Notes: a model not told the origin generated them from the letters alone. 64,000 nucleotides of DNA from Clostridium_S neuense (GCF_045310695.1 NZ_JBJIAA010000016.1:1-64000); one strand, 5' to 3'. Positions 26,194-35,734 are shown, counted from the first letter of the stretch. Made by a program: numbers and translations.

Positions 26194-26994
26194 ATGAAAC
26201 ATAAAGGCTTTACCTTAATAGAGGCTATTGCAGTAGTTGCAATGATAGCTATTTTTTCACTTGCAGTGTACAGTTTTGAAGGTGAAAATTTTAAAATATA
26301 TGCTTATGAAAAAGAAGAAGCAGATTTACAGTTTGATTGTAAGATATCTGTAACCCAAATATCACAGGATATAAGAAGAGCAAAGCAAAGTAAATACTCA
26401 GTACAGGTAGACAACTTTGAAGAAGATAGGTTTAAAAATCTAAAGCTTCCAGTTAATTACACACCTGTTGTTTATATAGAAGAGATAAGTGGAGATAACT
26501 ATCTGTATGCTGTAAAAACTGATAGCAGCGGAAACAAAACTATTGTAAGACTTAAACTTGATTCAAAAACTATATTTTCATTGCCAGAAAAAAAAGATGG
26601 AAACAGCATATTGGATTACAATGCAGATAATTATAAACATACAATAGATTGTAATAATTTGTGCAGCAAAGAAAATATTCCTCCAAGTTGGGAATGCGAT
26701 TTTATTTATGAAGACAATCAAAAGTTTTATCTTGTATATCATTTAGAGGCTATAAAAAATGTACACTATGAGGTTGAAGTTGCAGAACGAGCTAATGATA
26801 TAACTGTGGAACCTTCAAGTGAGAAGATAATAGCTAAAAATGATTATTTATTTTCGGTAACTCCTATCACAAAAAGCGAAGGTCAGCCCAATTCATATAA
26901 TGTTTTTGTTACACTTACAGGTAAAAAATATACAGCTCTCAAAAAGAGTTACACTATGTGCATTTCAAAAATAAAATATGGGGGAGATGATTAG
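26194..26994 (+). CDS. Minor pilin-like protein 2 (GspJ/PilW-like size)
   Basis: A 266-residue prepilin-like protein with a very short leader (MKHKG), mature N terminus F-T-L-I-E with Glu at +5 and a hydrophobic helix to about residue 26. Two cysteines near residues 149 and 153 and another near 166 are present. The large C-terminal domain and the gene position fit a GspJ/PilW-like minor pilin. The gap to the previous gene is 6 bases and to the next 2 bases. Confidence 0.75.
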   Translation: MKHKGFTLIEAIAVVAMIAIFSLAVYSFEGENFKIYAYEKEEADLQFDCKISVTQISQDIRRAKQSKYSVQVDNFEEDRFKNLKLPVNYTPVVYIEEISGDNYLYAVKTDSSGNKTIVRLKLDSKTIFSLPEKKDGNSILDYNADNYKHTIDCNNLCSKENIPPSWECDFIYEDNQKFYLVYHLEAIKNVHYEVEVAERANDITVEPSSEKIIAKNDYLFSVTPITKSEGQPNSYNVFVTLTGKKYTALKKSYTMCISKIKYGGDD

Positions 26995-26996
26995 TA

Positions 26997-28439
26997 GTGA
27001 AAGAAAATAAAAAAAGGGGTTTTGCACTTATATATGTAATATGTGTGGTTATGCTTTTAAGTGCCCTTACACTGGCTATTTTATTGATTTTATCTACTAA
27101 TAGAATTTCTAGTGCATCTATAGATAGGCAAAACAAGGCACAGCTTGCGGCAGAGTCAGGAATAGATAGGGGGATTTCAGAATTAAAAACCAAGGTAGTA
27201 AAGGATGACTGGTTTAAATATATTAAAATTAAGGATAATGAACTTAATGTTGGGTTTGGTAAAAATGAACTGCCAGATAATATACCTAATGAGCAATTTG
27301 AAAATGGAGCTTACTATAGTGTAGCTTTTGAAGAGGCTAACCATGATAACAATGTAACAGGTGAAAGAGATGTTAAATGCATTAAAATAACATCTACTGG
27401 AAAATATCAATCTATAACTAAAACCATAGCTGCATATATAGAAGAAGATGATATTTCTAATGAATATTTTGATAAATTATTTAATAACCCTTTAACAGGT
27501 ATAAAAGATGATGAAAGCGACATATTTACTTTTGATAGCGATATTAATGATGGAGCAGCTGTCAATGATAGTATTCAAGTAATATCAAATCTACAAGGTA
27601 AAGCTGAGGCAATTGCATACAAAGAGGCAGATCCTTCACATACAACCTTGGGAGATATTTTAGATAAAATGTATAATTATATAGAGGGAGGAAATGTAAG
27701 CTTTGATGTGAGTAAAGAAGAACTTGAAAAAGAGTATATACCTACTTCTCTTAACCCTAATTATAAGAGTAATTTACCGGGGTTTAAGAAGTTTAGTTTA
27801 GATGATTATATTAGCATAAAAAATGCTAGTGGAGAAAATGATTTTGAAAATATGCTTCAATATTCAACTATGTATAAGGTCATATTTATAAATGGAGATA
27901 TAAATATAGGACAGATAAAAAGGCCTCTTGTAAATTACGTAATATACTGTAGTGGAAATATTAAATTTAACTCTTCAGATGATGTTAAGTTTTGGAATTG
28001 CAATATATATGCAAAGGCTATAACTATAGATGGAAAGCCATATACTTTAAGTAATATTGAACAAGCTGATAAGGATGGAAAAGCACAAGATTTAGCATAT
28101 TATGATACGAATGACCAAAAGGTTGTTTTTAAAAGTGGAGGGGCAGCACTTAACCCTCAACCTAAGGTACAAATTATTGGAATAGGATCAGATAAGGCTA
28201 AAGACTTAATACTTAAACATATAATGAATTATGATGATGATCCTGAGCCGTATACAAGATTAGATGGGTTTTGGAAGACACTTAATAGTAGTAAAAGCGC
28301 TGTTTCGGTGTTTCCAGGTGGTGCAGTAGGCAAATTTAGTCAAGATGCTAGATACTATATAAATAGTTTTTTTGTTAAAAATATTAATGAATATGCTTAT
28401 GGGCTTAAATTTAAAATTATTGGCTGGGAAGAAAATTAA
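26997..28439 (+). CDS. PilX/GspK-like minor pilin lacking Glu+5
   Basis: A 480-residue protein starting with GTG at 26997; GGGGGAG lies about 11 bases upstream. The leader KENKKRG is followed by F-A-L-I-Y and a hydrophobic helix to about residue 33. Tyr stands where pilins have Glu at +5. Loss of this Glu is a known feature of GspK-type tip pseudopilins. The QAAESGIDRGI-type stretch after the helix (about residues 49-60) is typical of PilX/GspK proteins. The large C-terminal domain has no motif I recognise. A tip position in the pilus is inferred. Confidence 0.7.
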   Translation: MKENKKRGFALIYVICVVMLLSALTLAILLILSTNRISSASIDRQNKAQLAAESGIDRGISELKTKVVKDDWFKYIKIKDNELNVGFGKNELPDNIPNEQFENGAYYSVAFEEANHDNNVTGERDVKCIKITSTGKYQSITKTIAAYIEEDDISNEYFDKLFNNPLTGIKDDESDIFTFDSDINDGAAVNDSIQVISNLQGKAEAIAYKEADPSHTTLGDILDKMYNYIEGGNVSFDVSKEELEKEYIPTSLNPNYKSNLPGFKKFSLDDYISIKNASGENDFENMLQYSTMYKVIFINGDINIGQIKRPLVNYVIYCSGNIKFNSSDDVKFWNCNIYAKAITIDGKPYTLSNIEQADKDGKAQDLAYYDTNDQKVVFKSGGAALNPQPKVQIIGIGSDKAKDLILKHIMNYDDDPEPYTRLDGFWKTLNSSKSAVSVFPGGAVGKFSQDARYYINSFFVKNINEYAYGLKFKIIGWEEN

Positions 28440-28459
28440 GTTTATATGAGGGTGGGATA

Positions 28460-31400
28460 ATGAAGAGGTGTATAAAAAAAGTACTTAGCTTAATGCTTTC
28501 ACTAATTATTATACTGGTACAATTAAGCATAAATATAAACGTAAAAAGCGTAAAAGCAGATGGAAATAGCAATATAACTAGGCTGAAAATACTTGAGATA
28601 GAACCAGGGGATCAGTATGTTTTAAATCAAAGCATGTTTCCAAGCAATGTTGATGCTGATATTACACAAATGCCTATGTCGAAATTTATAGGCAAAATAG
28701 ATAAGGTAAACGGAATGTATGATATTGTGTATATTGGGAATAAAACTTATACAAAATATGTTACAACCTATGGCTATTATGGTATCTCTGGTCAAAATGC
28801 TTATACAATTAAATATAGCAAAGTTGGTAAAAAAGCTAATAACACAGGTGTTGATTTTGGCGAAAGTGACCAAGATGATCCTAGTCATGTTGAGTATTAT
28901 AGTGAAAATGATATTACGAATAAGAAAGCTCAGGAACTTGTAGAATTTATAAAATCGGGGCAGCTATTTTTATTTGATAAATCAATATTACAGGATAAAG
29001 AACTTGATGGATCAAAGCTGCTAAATAATCTAAAAAATTATCAGAATATGCCCAATTTTAAGGGTATAGATTCAAATTTAACTTCAGATTCAATAATGAA
29101 GTATTATAATGATAGTAATATTTGTAATAAAAAGCCTAATATTACAATAAAAAGCTCACCACTTCCATATAATGGTGATTTGAAAAATTATAATCCAGAT
29201 AGAAATATGGATTTTGTATTTGATATAGATGGTAACAATTCTCATACTTTTACTACTAAGTTATATTGTGATATGAATGGTGATGGGCTTTTTAAGGATT
29301 ATGAAAGTTATGCAACTATAGATAAGCAGAAGTGTGGAACTAACTTACAATTAAGTTATACGGTACCTGATTACTTTGCTGGATTAATGCCTTGGAAGCT
29401 TGAGGTTACAGATGATAATACGAATGTGAAAAGCTATCAATATGGATATACACTTTATAAAAGTGATAATCTTGCTCCGATAAGAGTATTACAGATATAT
29501 CCTGCAAATAATTTATTAGATTTGACACAGGATTTAACAAAAGTTAAATTACAACAACAAGGATACTATAACATTCAAATAACTAAGAAAAGCTGTGATG
29601 AATTTAATAAATATAATGATAGAGAATATCAATCAAGCTACAATGAGGCTTTAAATGAATATAATACTGCGCTAAATAATTATAATAAATACGGAAGGTA
29701 TGGTGGTTCATGGTGGAATCCGATAGATTATCTTCAGAAGCTTAATGATGCTAGGGACAATCTTAATAAGGTAAAAAGTTCAAGAATATCTCTTAATGGA
29801 AATTACGATATGGTTATAATTGGATTCTCAGATATGTATGGAAGATCTAGTTTTACCCAAAATGCAACAGATACTATAATCGATTTTATAAAGACAGGTC
29901 AAAGTCTTATGCTTACTCATGATACACTTTCTACTTATTTAACAAATGATAGGAGTAACATGTATGGATATCAATTTAATAAAAAACTTAGAGATTATCT
30001 AGGGCAAAGTAGATATGTAGATGAAAACAATCCTAATGAAACTGATTATGATGGAAGCAAAATTCCACATGATAACTATCCAGATGCTAATAAAATACCA
30101 TCATATGGTTTTACAACAGATATGATAATGTCTCATAATAATTATAATAATGAAAAGCCTCAATCATTGGATGGTCATGGTTATTTTGATCATAGGAAGG
30201 CGGCTAAAGTGAATGATGGGGTTTTTTCTGAGTATCCATATATTTTAGGTAGAAATAATGACGATCCCAATACTTTAAATATATCTCAAACTCATCATCA
30301 ATATTTTCAATTGAATTTAGAGGATGAAGACGTTGTGCCATGGTATGATTTAAGTGGTGTAATAAATACTGGTGGAAGTGCCGGTAATGTAAATGATCCT
30401 AGAAATTATTATTACACTTATTGTAAAGGCAACATAACCTATTCTGGTACAGGTCACAGTTCTCCGAGGGATTCCCAGGATGAGCAAGAAATGTTCTTAA
30501 ATACAATTGTTAAAGCAGCTAGAACAGCAAACCATGCTCCTACTATAAATGTATTTAATTTAAATGATGGTCAGTATGTATCAAAAAATCAAAGTTCTCT
30601 TGATTTTAGTTTTACGGCACAGGATCCAGATCAAAATGATGAGAAAAAAGACGCCTTAAGGAGAAAAATTTATATTAATGATACTTCAATAGATGAAAAT
30701 GGCAACAGTGTAAGTGATTATAAGACAATGACTTCTGGAGACACGATAAATGTATCTATACCAAAAGGTAGATTAAATCAATTAGCAGGAGGCAATTCTG
30801 AGGTTACGGTTAGAATTGAAGTTTTAGATACACAAAATGCGAAAGGAGAAAAAACTATAACTTTTAAATATGTAGATGAACCATCTCTTAGTGCAAGTGT
30901 GAATGGACTTAAAAATGGTTATTTAATAGGTGATACTGCACAAACTCAGTTGAAGATAGATGCTGTAAACTCCACTAATTCAGTTGTAGATACTATGTTT
31001 TTAAGCCAAAAAGATTCAGCCTCTATAGTTGGAGATGGATTGTCTGTAAGTTGCATAAATGCATTAAGTGGAAGTGATTCTGATATATTGAAGTCATCTG
31101 AAACAGATTTACAGGATATTAATTTTACACCACAAGTTGACAATAAGAATGTACCTAAAAACTTTACTTTTAAATTTGATAATGTAGGAAGCTATAAGGT
31201 TCAAAATTTATTTAAGTACAATTTTTTAAAGCTTGATAATAAGGTTCAGAGAAATTACGAGTATGATTATAATTTAAATGTTAAAGAGGGGGATATTTAT
31301 ATAAAGTGTGTAGACAGTTCTGGAAGAGTATTTACTCCATCAGTTGGCATTAATATTACACGGCCAGACGGAAGTGTTGAGAGCAAGAATACTGATAGTG

Positions 31401-32488
31401 CAGGAGGAGCTGAGTTTTTAAAAGAGTGCTCTGGTAATTATAAAGTATCCGTTCAAAATAATACAGGATATACTCTTGTTGATAGCAGCACTCAGAATAT
31501 AGATTTGTCATATGACAATCCAAAGCAAACCATTACGCTTCATTTTGAAACTTTAGCGGCACCGAGCATAGAAGTAAATCCTACTGCCAATGAAAATGGT
31601 TGGAATAATACTGATATTACCTTCAGCTTAATAAGTCCAGCTAATTTTCTCGATAAGCTTGAAAAAATGCAGTATAAAATTGACGATGGTCCTTGGCTTG
31701 ATTATACTCTTCCAGTTGAAATTGAAGATAATGGACAGCATAAAATTAAGGCAAGAACCGTTGATATAGTTTCCTTATGCAGCAGCAGTGAAAGTGAAAA
31801 GGATATACAAATTGATAAAGTAAAACCTGCAGAACCTACAATAGTAAGCAAAAGTGGTGACTTTTGTATGGGGGATGTTTCAATAACCTTTGGAAGTGAT
31901 AATGAGAACGGATCTGGTATTGATACAATGGAATATAGTTTAGATGGAATAACATGGCTTAAGTCAGACTTAGCAAGTAAAGATATTGATGGCATTAAAA
32001 GCAACTGTACTGTGTATGCAAGAGAACGGGATAAAGCAGGAAATTATTCAGATACCGCTTCCTTTCAAGTAAATCTTATAGATAATAGTGATATTGAACT
32101 TGAAGGACTAACCTTTAATACTATACCTGAAGGAGGGCATGTTGATTTTAATGTAAAAGTTAGAATAGGCATGAACAAGGATGGAACCCCTAAGTATGCA
32201 GTACCAAGTGATAATTTAACGGTTACTGTAACAACAGGTGATGGAAATATAATAACTATAAATAAAAATAATAGAAAATTAAGTGGAGTAAACAATGATT
32301 TAAGCGGAGTTGTAACTGGAGATGGTGGCGATACTGTAACAGCGTTTGGAATGAATGGTGAAGCTGGTAAGAGTACAGATATAGTTGTTACCCTAGAAAA
32401 AAAGGAAGACGGAAAAACAGTTTTAACAGATATATCTTTAACAAAAACAGTTAAGGTAATTGGAAATGAAAGCGGATTATTATACTAA
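28460..32488 (+). CDS. Large secreted protein of the pilus operon, adhesin candidate
   Basis: A 1342-residue exported protein. A Sec signal peptide covers about residues 1-34 (basic start, hydrophobic core, then VKA). The first ~700 residues begin with LKILEIEPGDQY and contain a second related IRVLQIYP block, and may correspond to DUF5057. A Tyr/Asn-rich coiled stretch lies near 390-435. Further on are Ig-like segments (near 700-800), a CnaB-like segment near 950-1030 (DIYIKCVDSSGRVF) and two YSLDG/YKIDDG-type repeats near 1070-1210. No LPXTG motif or C-terminal membrane helix is visible, so it is probably released or held by the pilus. It is the last intact gene of the operon; a role as tip adhesin is inferred from position and size. 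Confidence 0.6.
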   Translation: MKRCIKKVLSLMLSLIIILVQLSININVKSVKADGNSNITRLKILEIEPGDQYVLNQSMFPSNVDADITQMPMSKFIGKIDKVNGMYDIVYIGNKTYTKYVTTYGYYGISGQNAYTIKYSKVGKKANNTGVDFGESDQDDPSHVEYYSENDITNKKAQELVEFIKSGQLFLFDKSILQDKELDGSKLLNNLKNYQNMPNFKGIDSNLTSDSIMKYYNDSNICNKKPNITIKSSPLPYNGDLKNYNPDRNMDFVFDIDGNNSHTFTTKLYCDMNGDGLFKDYESYATIDKQKCGTNLQLSYTVPDYFAGLMPWKLEVTDDNTNVKSYQYGYTLYKSDNLAPIRVLQIYPANNLLDLTQDLTKVKLQQQGYYNIQITKKSCDEFNKYNDREYQSSYNEALNEYNTALNNYNKYGRYGGSWWNPIDYLQKLNDARDNLNKVKSSRISLNGNYDMVIIGFSDMYGRSSFTQNATDTIIDFIKTGQSLMLTHDTLSTYLTNDRSNMYGYQFNKKLRDYLGQSRYVDENNPNETDYDGSKIPHDNYPDANKIPSYGFTTDMIMSHNNYNNEKPQSLDGHGYFDHRKAAKVNDGVFSEYPYILGRNNDDPNTLNISQTHHQYFQLNLEDEDVVPWYDLSGVINTGGSAGNVNDPRNYYYTYCKGNITYSGTGHSSPRDSQDEQEMFLNTIVKAARTANHAPTINVFNLNDGQYVSKNQSSLDFSFTAQDPDQNDEKKDALRRKIYINDTSIDENGNSVSDYKTMTSGDTINVSIPKGRLNQLAGGNSEVTVRIEVLDTQNAKGEKTITFKYVDEPSLSASVNGLKNGYLIGDTAQTQLKIDAVNSTNSVVDTMFLSQKDSASIVGDGLSVSCINALSGSDSDILKSSETDLQDINFTPQVDNKNVPKNFTFKFDNVGSYKVQNLFKYNFLKLDNKVQRNYEYDYNLNVKEGDIYIKCVDSSGRVFTPSVGINITRPDGSVESKNTDSAGGAEFLKECSGNYKVSVQNNTGYTLVDSSTQNIDLSYDNPKQTITLHFETLAAPSIEVNPTANENGWNNTDITFSLISPANFLDKLEKMQYKIDDGPWLDYTLPVEIEDNGQHKIKARTVDIVSLCSSSESEKDIQIDKVKPAEPTIVSKSGDFCMGDVSITFGSDNENGSGIDTMEYSLDGITWLKSDLASKDIDGIKSNCTVYARERDKAGNYSDTASFQVNLIDNSDIELEGLTFNTIPEGGHVDFNVKVRIGMNKDGTPKYAVPSDNLTVTVTTGDGNIITINKNNRKLSGVNNDLSGVVTGDGGDTVTAFGMNGEAGKSTDIVVTLEKKEDGKTVLTDISLTKTVKVIGNESGLLY

Positions 32489-32505
32489 GAAGTGAAGGGA
32501 TAAAG

Positions 32506-32707
32506 GTGGAACAGTTCATAAGAAATGATAAATGTAAGGGGATGACGCTTGTTGAACTTATAGCTTAGTAAGGAAAACTATAGGTTTTATGTAGTATTAA
32601 ACATTGAAAGGGTACAAATAGATCAAAAGGAAGATAAAAAATCATATTATATCTTTAAATTGTCAGATTCAACTGCACCTAAAATAGAATTAAGCAATAA
32701 AATATGA
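32506..32707 (+). pseudogene. Remnant of a prepilin gene with internal deletion
   Basis: A GTG at 32506, preceded by GAAGGGA, opens a 20-codon frame whose end reads CKGMTLVELIA and then TAG. This is a prepilin leader, cleavage site and Glu+5 cut off inside the hydrophobic helix. Downstream, in a different frame (32564-32707), 47 codons encode a plausible pilin C-terminal body (FYVVLNIERVQID, then YYIFKLSDS) ending in TGA. The simplest reading is a pilin gene that lost its middle and was frameshifted. It directly follows the adhesin-like gene, so it was once a further minor pilin of the operon. Confidence 0.7.
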
Positions 32708-32713
32708 TATAAT
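32705..32713 (+). promoter_or_regulatory. Extended -10 promoter of pbuX-xpt
   Basis: TG-A-TATAAT at 32705-32713 overlaps the stop codon of the pilin remnant; the -35 region (TAGAAT at 32685-32690) is weak. Transcription would start near 32720, just before the riboswitch. Confidence 0.5.
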
Positions 32714-32730
32714 TTTTATTGTGATTTTTT

Positions 32731-32870
32731 AAACTCGTATATAATCGGTAATATGGTCCGAAAGTTTCTACCTGCTAACCTTAAATAAGCAGACTACGAG
32801 GGGTTTTTGATTATTGTACTATTGTTTTCAAGGACACCTCATATTTATTTATGAGGTGTCCTTTATTATA
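32731..32870 (+). promoter_or_regulatory. Guanine-class purine riboswitch with terminator
   Basis: A classical purine aptamer: P1 is CTCGTA (32734-32739) with TACGAG (32795-32800); the conserved TATAATCGG, GTTTCTACC and GACTACG blocks are present. The specificity base at 32794 is C, which indicates guanine/hypoxanthine rather than adenine. The terminator is a 14-bp stem (32830-32843 with 32850-32863). GAGGGGTTTTTG at 32798-32809 can pair with CAAGGACACCTC at 32829-32840 (one mismatch), giving an antiterminator that shares GAG with P1. Ligand binding should therefore turn pbuX-xpt off. Confidence 0.95.
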
Positions 32871-32897
32871 TAATAATAAAATGTAAGGGAGAAAAAG

Positions 32898-34208
32898 ATG
32901 GAGACGCAAAAGGAAAATGAAAAACAGATTGAGCTAGCTTACGAAGTAGATGATAAGCCAAAAGTATTATCACAAATTTTACTTGGATTTCAGCATATTT
33001 TTGCTGCATTTGGAGGTATTATAGTAGTACCTATAATTATAGCATCTTCCTTGAAACTTGATGCAAAAACATCAACAGCTTTGATAAGTGCTGCAATTTT
33101 AATGGCTGGAATTGCTACATTTATACAGTCTAAGGGTATAGGACCTATTGGAGCACGTGTAGCCTGTATAATGGGAACGGATATAACTTTCGTTGCACCT
33201 GCTGCAGTAGTGGGTAAAAAATTTGGCTTAGCGGGGATTTTTGGAGCTACCATATTAGGAGCTTTCTTAGTAATAATTTTAAGTTTCTTTATTAAGTACA
33301 TAATGAAATTATTTCCTGAGCTTGTAACAGGTATTGTAGTTTGTTTAATAGGACTTACATTACTTCCAGTATCAATAGATTGGGCAGCAGGAGGTTCTGG
33401 ATCACATAACTATGGAAGCTTAAATAATATAAGTATAGCATTAATTGTAACTTTAGTTACGCTTTTATTAAATCATTATGGAAAAGGACTTTTTAGCAGT
33501 GCGTCAATTTTAATAGGAATGGCGGTAGGCTATATAATTTGTATTTGTCTTGGTATGGTCGATTTTTCATCAGTAGCTAAGGCAAATCTAATATCCCTTC
33601 CACAGTTTTTCGCTAATGGTGTAAAGTTTAATTTTGATGTGCTTTTACCTTTTATTCCTGCATACTGTGTATCTGTCATAAGTACTGTTGGAAACTTAAG
33701 AGCTATTAATGAAATTTCTGGTATTAAGGACGATGATGTTAGAATTTCTAGAGGAATACTTTCAGATGGAGTTGGAAGTGTACTTGCTGGTATATTTGGA
33801 GCAATGCCAAATACTTCATTTAGTCAAAATGTAGGACTTATCCCTCTTACTAAAGTTGCAAGTAGATTTGTAACCATGACTGCTGGAATACTTCTTATTA
33901 TTTTAGGTCTATTCCCTAAATTTGCAGCAATTATAAATGTAATGCCACAACCAGTACTTGGAGGAGTTGGTATTGTTATGTTTGGAACGGTAGCTGCTGC
34001 AGGAATTCAAACTTTAAGCCATGTGAAGTTAGATAACAGAAACCTACTGATAATAGCAACTTCAATTGGTTTAGGCTTAGGAGTAACCTTTAGACCAGAG
34101 GTTTTATCAAGTCTTCCAGAAAGTTTAAAGATGATATTTTCATCAGGAATTTCAACAGGAACAATCGTTGCACTTGTACTAAATCTTATACTAAAAGAAA
34201 AAAAATAA
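32898..34208 (+). CDS. pbuX: Xanthine permease (NCS2 nucleobase:cation symporter)
   Basis: A 436-residue membrane transporter with about 12-14 hydrophobic helices. The NCS2 signature region reads NTSFSQNVGLIPLTKVASR near residue 301; QNVG followed by LTKVASR is characteristic of the xanthine/urate branch, while uracil permeases have a different pattern. It is the first gene after a guanine riboswitch and is followed 22 bases later by xpt, the same pairing as in Bacillus. AAGGGAG precedes the ATG. Guanine or hypoxanthine uptake is a less likely alternative. Confidence 0.9.
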   Translation: METQKENEKQIELAYEVDDKPKVLSQILLGFQHIFAAFGGIIVVPIIIASSLKLDAKTSTALISAAILMAGIATFIQSKGIGPIGARVACIMGTDITFVAPAAVVGKKFGLAGIFGATILGAFLVIILSFFIKYIMKLFPELVTGIVVCLIGLTLLPVSIDWAAGGSGSHNYGSLNNISIALIVTLVTLLLNHYGKGLFSSASILIGMAVGYIICICLGMVDFSSVAKANLISLPQFFANGVKFNFDVLLPFIPAYCVSVISTVGNLRAINEISGIKDDDVRISRGILSDGVGSVLAGIFGAMPNTSFSQNVGLIPLTKVASRFVTMTAGILLIILGLFPKFAAIINVMPQPVLGGVGIVMFGTVAAAGIQTLSHVKLDNRNLLIIATSIGLGLGVTFRPEVLSSLPESLKMIFSSGISTGTIVALVLNLILKEKK

Positions 34209-34230
34209 TAATATATACGAGGTGTTAAAA

Positions 34231-34803
34231 ATGGAAGAATTGCGTGATAGGATTTTAAAAGAAGGACATGCACTTAACGAGGCAGTGTTAAAGGTGGATT
34301 CTTTTTTAAATCATAAAGTTGATCCTAAATTGATGTATGAAATAGGAACAAATTTTAAAAAGTATTTTGAGAATAGAGGTATTACAAAAGTATTTACCAT
34401 TGAAAGTTCAGGTATAGCTCCAGCAGTTATGACAGCAATGCAGATGAATTTACCTATGGTTATATTAAAAAAGCAGGCATCAAAGGTATTAAATGACGAT
34501 TTTTATCAAACTATAGTTCATTCATTTACTAAAGGTTCAGATTATCAGCTTACATTATCAAAAAAGTATATATCAAAAGATGATAATATACTTATAATTG
34601 ATGATTTTTTGGCTAATGGAGAGGCATCTTTAGGGGCAATACGTTTAGTGGAGGAATGTGGTGCAAAGGTTTCGGGAATAGGCATTGTTATTGAAAAATC
34701 CTTTCAACCTGGACGTGAAGTTTTGGAAAAAAGGGGATATGATGTTTATTCACTTGCACGTATAAAGAAGCTTGGAAAAGATTTAATTGAATTTATTAAA
34801 TAA
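34231..34803 (+). CDS. xpt: Xanthine phosphoribosyltransferase
   Basis: Converts xanthine and PRPP to XMP for purine salvage. It has 190 residues from the ATG at 34231, the normal length. The ribosome site CGAGGTG lies just upstream; the longer frame would start with the GTG inside it. The PRPP loop LIIDDFLANGEA lies near residues 123-134, preceded by FTIESSGIAPA near 54. It is co-regulated with pbuX by the guanine riboswitch. Confidence 0.93.
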   Translation: MEELRDRILKEGHALNEAVLKVDSFLNHKVDPKLMYEIGTNFKKYFENRGITKVFTIESSGIAPAVMTAMQMNLPMVILKKQASKVLNDDFYQTIVHSFTKGSDYQLTLSKKYISKDDNILIIDDFLANGEASLGAIRLVEECGAKVSGIGIVIEKSFQPGREVLEKRGYDVYSLARIKKLGKDLIEFIK

Positions 34804-34841
34804 GTTTGAAAATAGACATTTATTTAAAATATAATCTAAAT

Positions 34842-34880
34842 AAAAAATGTGGGTTTCGATCATTGAACCCACATTTTTTA
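34842..34880 (+). terminator. Terminator after xpt
   Basis: A 14-bp stem (AAAAAATGTGGGTT with its complement) closing an 8- to 10-base loop ends in a T run. Confidence 0.85.
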
Positions 34881-35017
34881 TTCAAGTGTATCTTGCAATT
34901 TTTTTATATCAACCTTTATTTTGTTTATATAGTGAAACTACAGCATTGACAGTATTTTTTTATTTGACTACAATTATAATGAAATATTATATTTAAAAAT
35001 TAAGGAAAGATGACTTT

Positions 35018-35638
35018 ATGATAAATTTATGTTATACAATAGGACACGATAATAGAAAGTTAAAGGATTTTAGTGATATTTTAAAAGAGTACAATATTAA
35101 TTGTATAGTGGATATACGATCTGTTCAAAGCAATATAACTGGTGATTATAATGGAGAAAATATTAAAAAGTTTCTCAATAAGCTTGGAATTTATTATATA
35201 CCTATGGAAAAAGAATTTGACTTAAGTAAACAAGAGTTTGATAGAAATGATTTTGAAAAGGTACGTTTAAGTGAGTATTTTACAAATGGAATAGTTAGAA
35301 TAGAAAATGGAATTAAAAAGGGATTTAAAATTGCAGTTATGGGGATAGAAAAAGAGCCTATTTACTGCAATAGGGGCATAATTGTAGCTTATGCGCTTAA
35401 ACATAGGGGAATAAATTTAAAGCATATAATTGATAAGGAAACTTTAAAAAGTCAAATTGATGTTGAAGAGGAACTCTTAAAATTATATGGTGTTAGACTT
35501 ATAAAGAAAGTTGCAGAACTATCCATAAAAAGCATTAAAAGCAATGTAGATCTTGATATGGATGAAAAAGATTTTAAAAATGAAATGATTGAAGAAGCTT
35601 ATAGAGTTAGGAATGCTGAGCTGAACAAGAAGATATAA
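35018..35638 (+). CDS. DUF488 family protein
   Basis: A 206-residue soluble protein. The N terminus YTIGHDNRKLKDF, then IVDIRSVQSN, corresponds to the TIGHS and VDVRS blocks of DUF488. IEKEPIYCNRGIIVAYAL corresponds to the family CAEKDPxxCHR block, but the His of CHR is Asn here and the first Cys is Gly. The C-terminal 70 residues are charged and specific to this protein. The family has no established activity. It is monocistronic, between xpt and a hydrolase gene. Confidence 0.7.
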   Translation: MINLCYTIGHDNRKLKDFSDILKEYNINCIVDIRSVQSNITGDYNGENIKKFLNKLGIYYIPMEKEFDLSKQEFDRNDFEKVRLSEYFTNGIVRIENGIKKGFKIAVMGIEKEPIYCNRGIIVAYALKHRGINLKHIIDKETLKSQIDVEEELLKLYGVRLIKKVAELSIKSIKSNVDLDMDEKDFKNEMIEEAYRVRNAELNKKI

Positions 35639-35668
35639 AATAAAAATGTTTTTGATTTTTCTAAATTA

Positions 35669-35719
35669 TTGCAAAATATGAAAATTAACTTTATAATTAT
35701 TATAACGATAACGTTTACG
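35669..35719 (+). promoter_or_regulatory. Promoter with LacI/CcpA-like operator for the hydrolase gene
   Basis: TTGCAA at 35669-35674, 17 bases, then TATAAT at 35692-35697 is a strong sigma-A promoter. CGATAACGTTTACG at 35706-35719 is a pseudo-palindrome around AACGTT lying at the predicted transcription start. It resembles LacI-family operators and, with about three mismatches, the cre consensus. Confidence 0.55.
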
Positions 35720-35734
35720 CTTGGGGGGATAATT

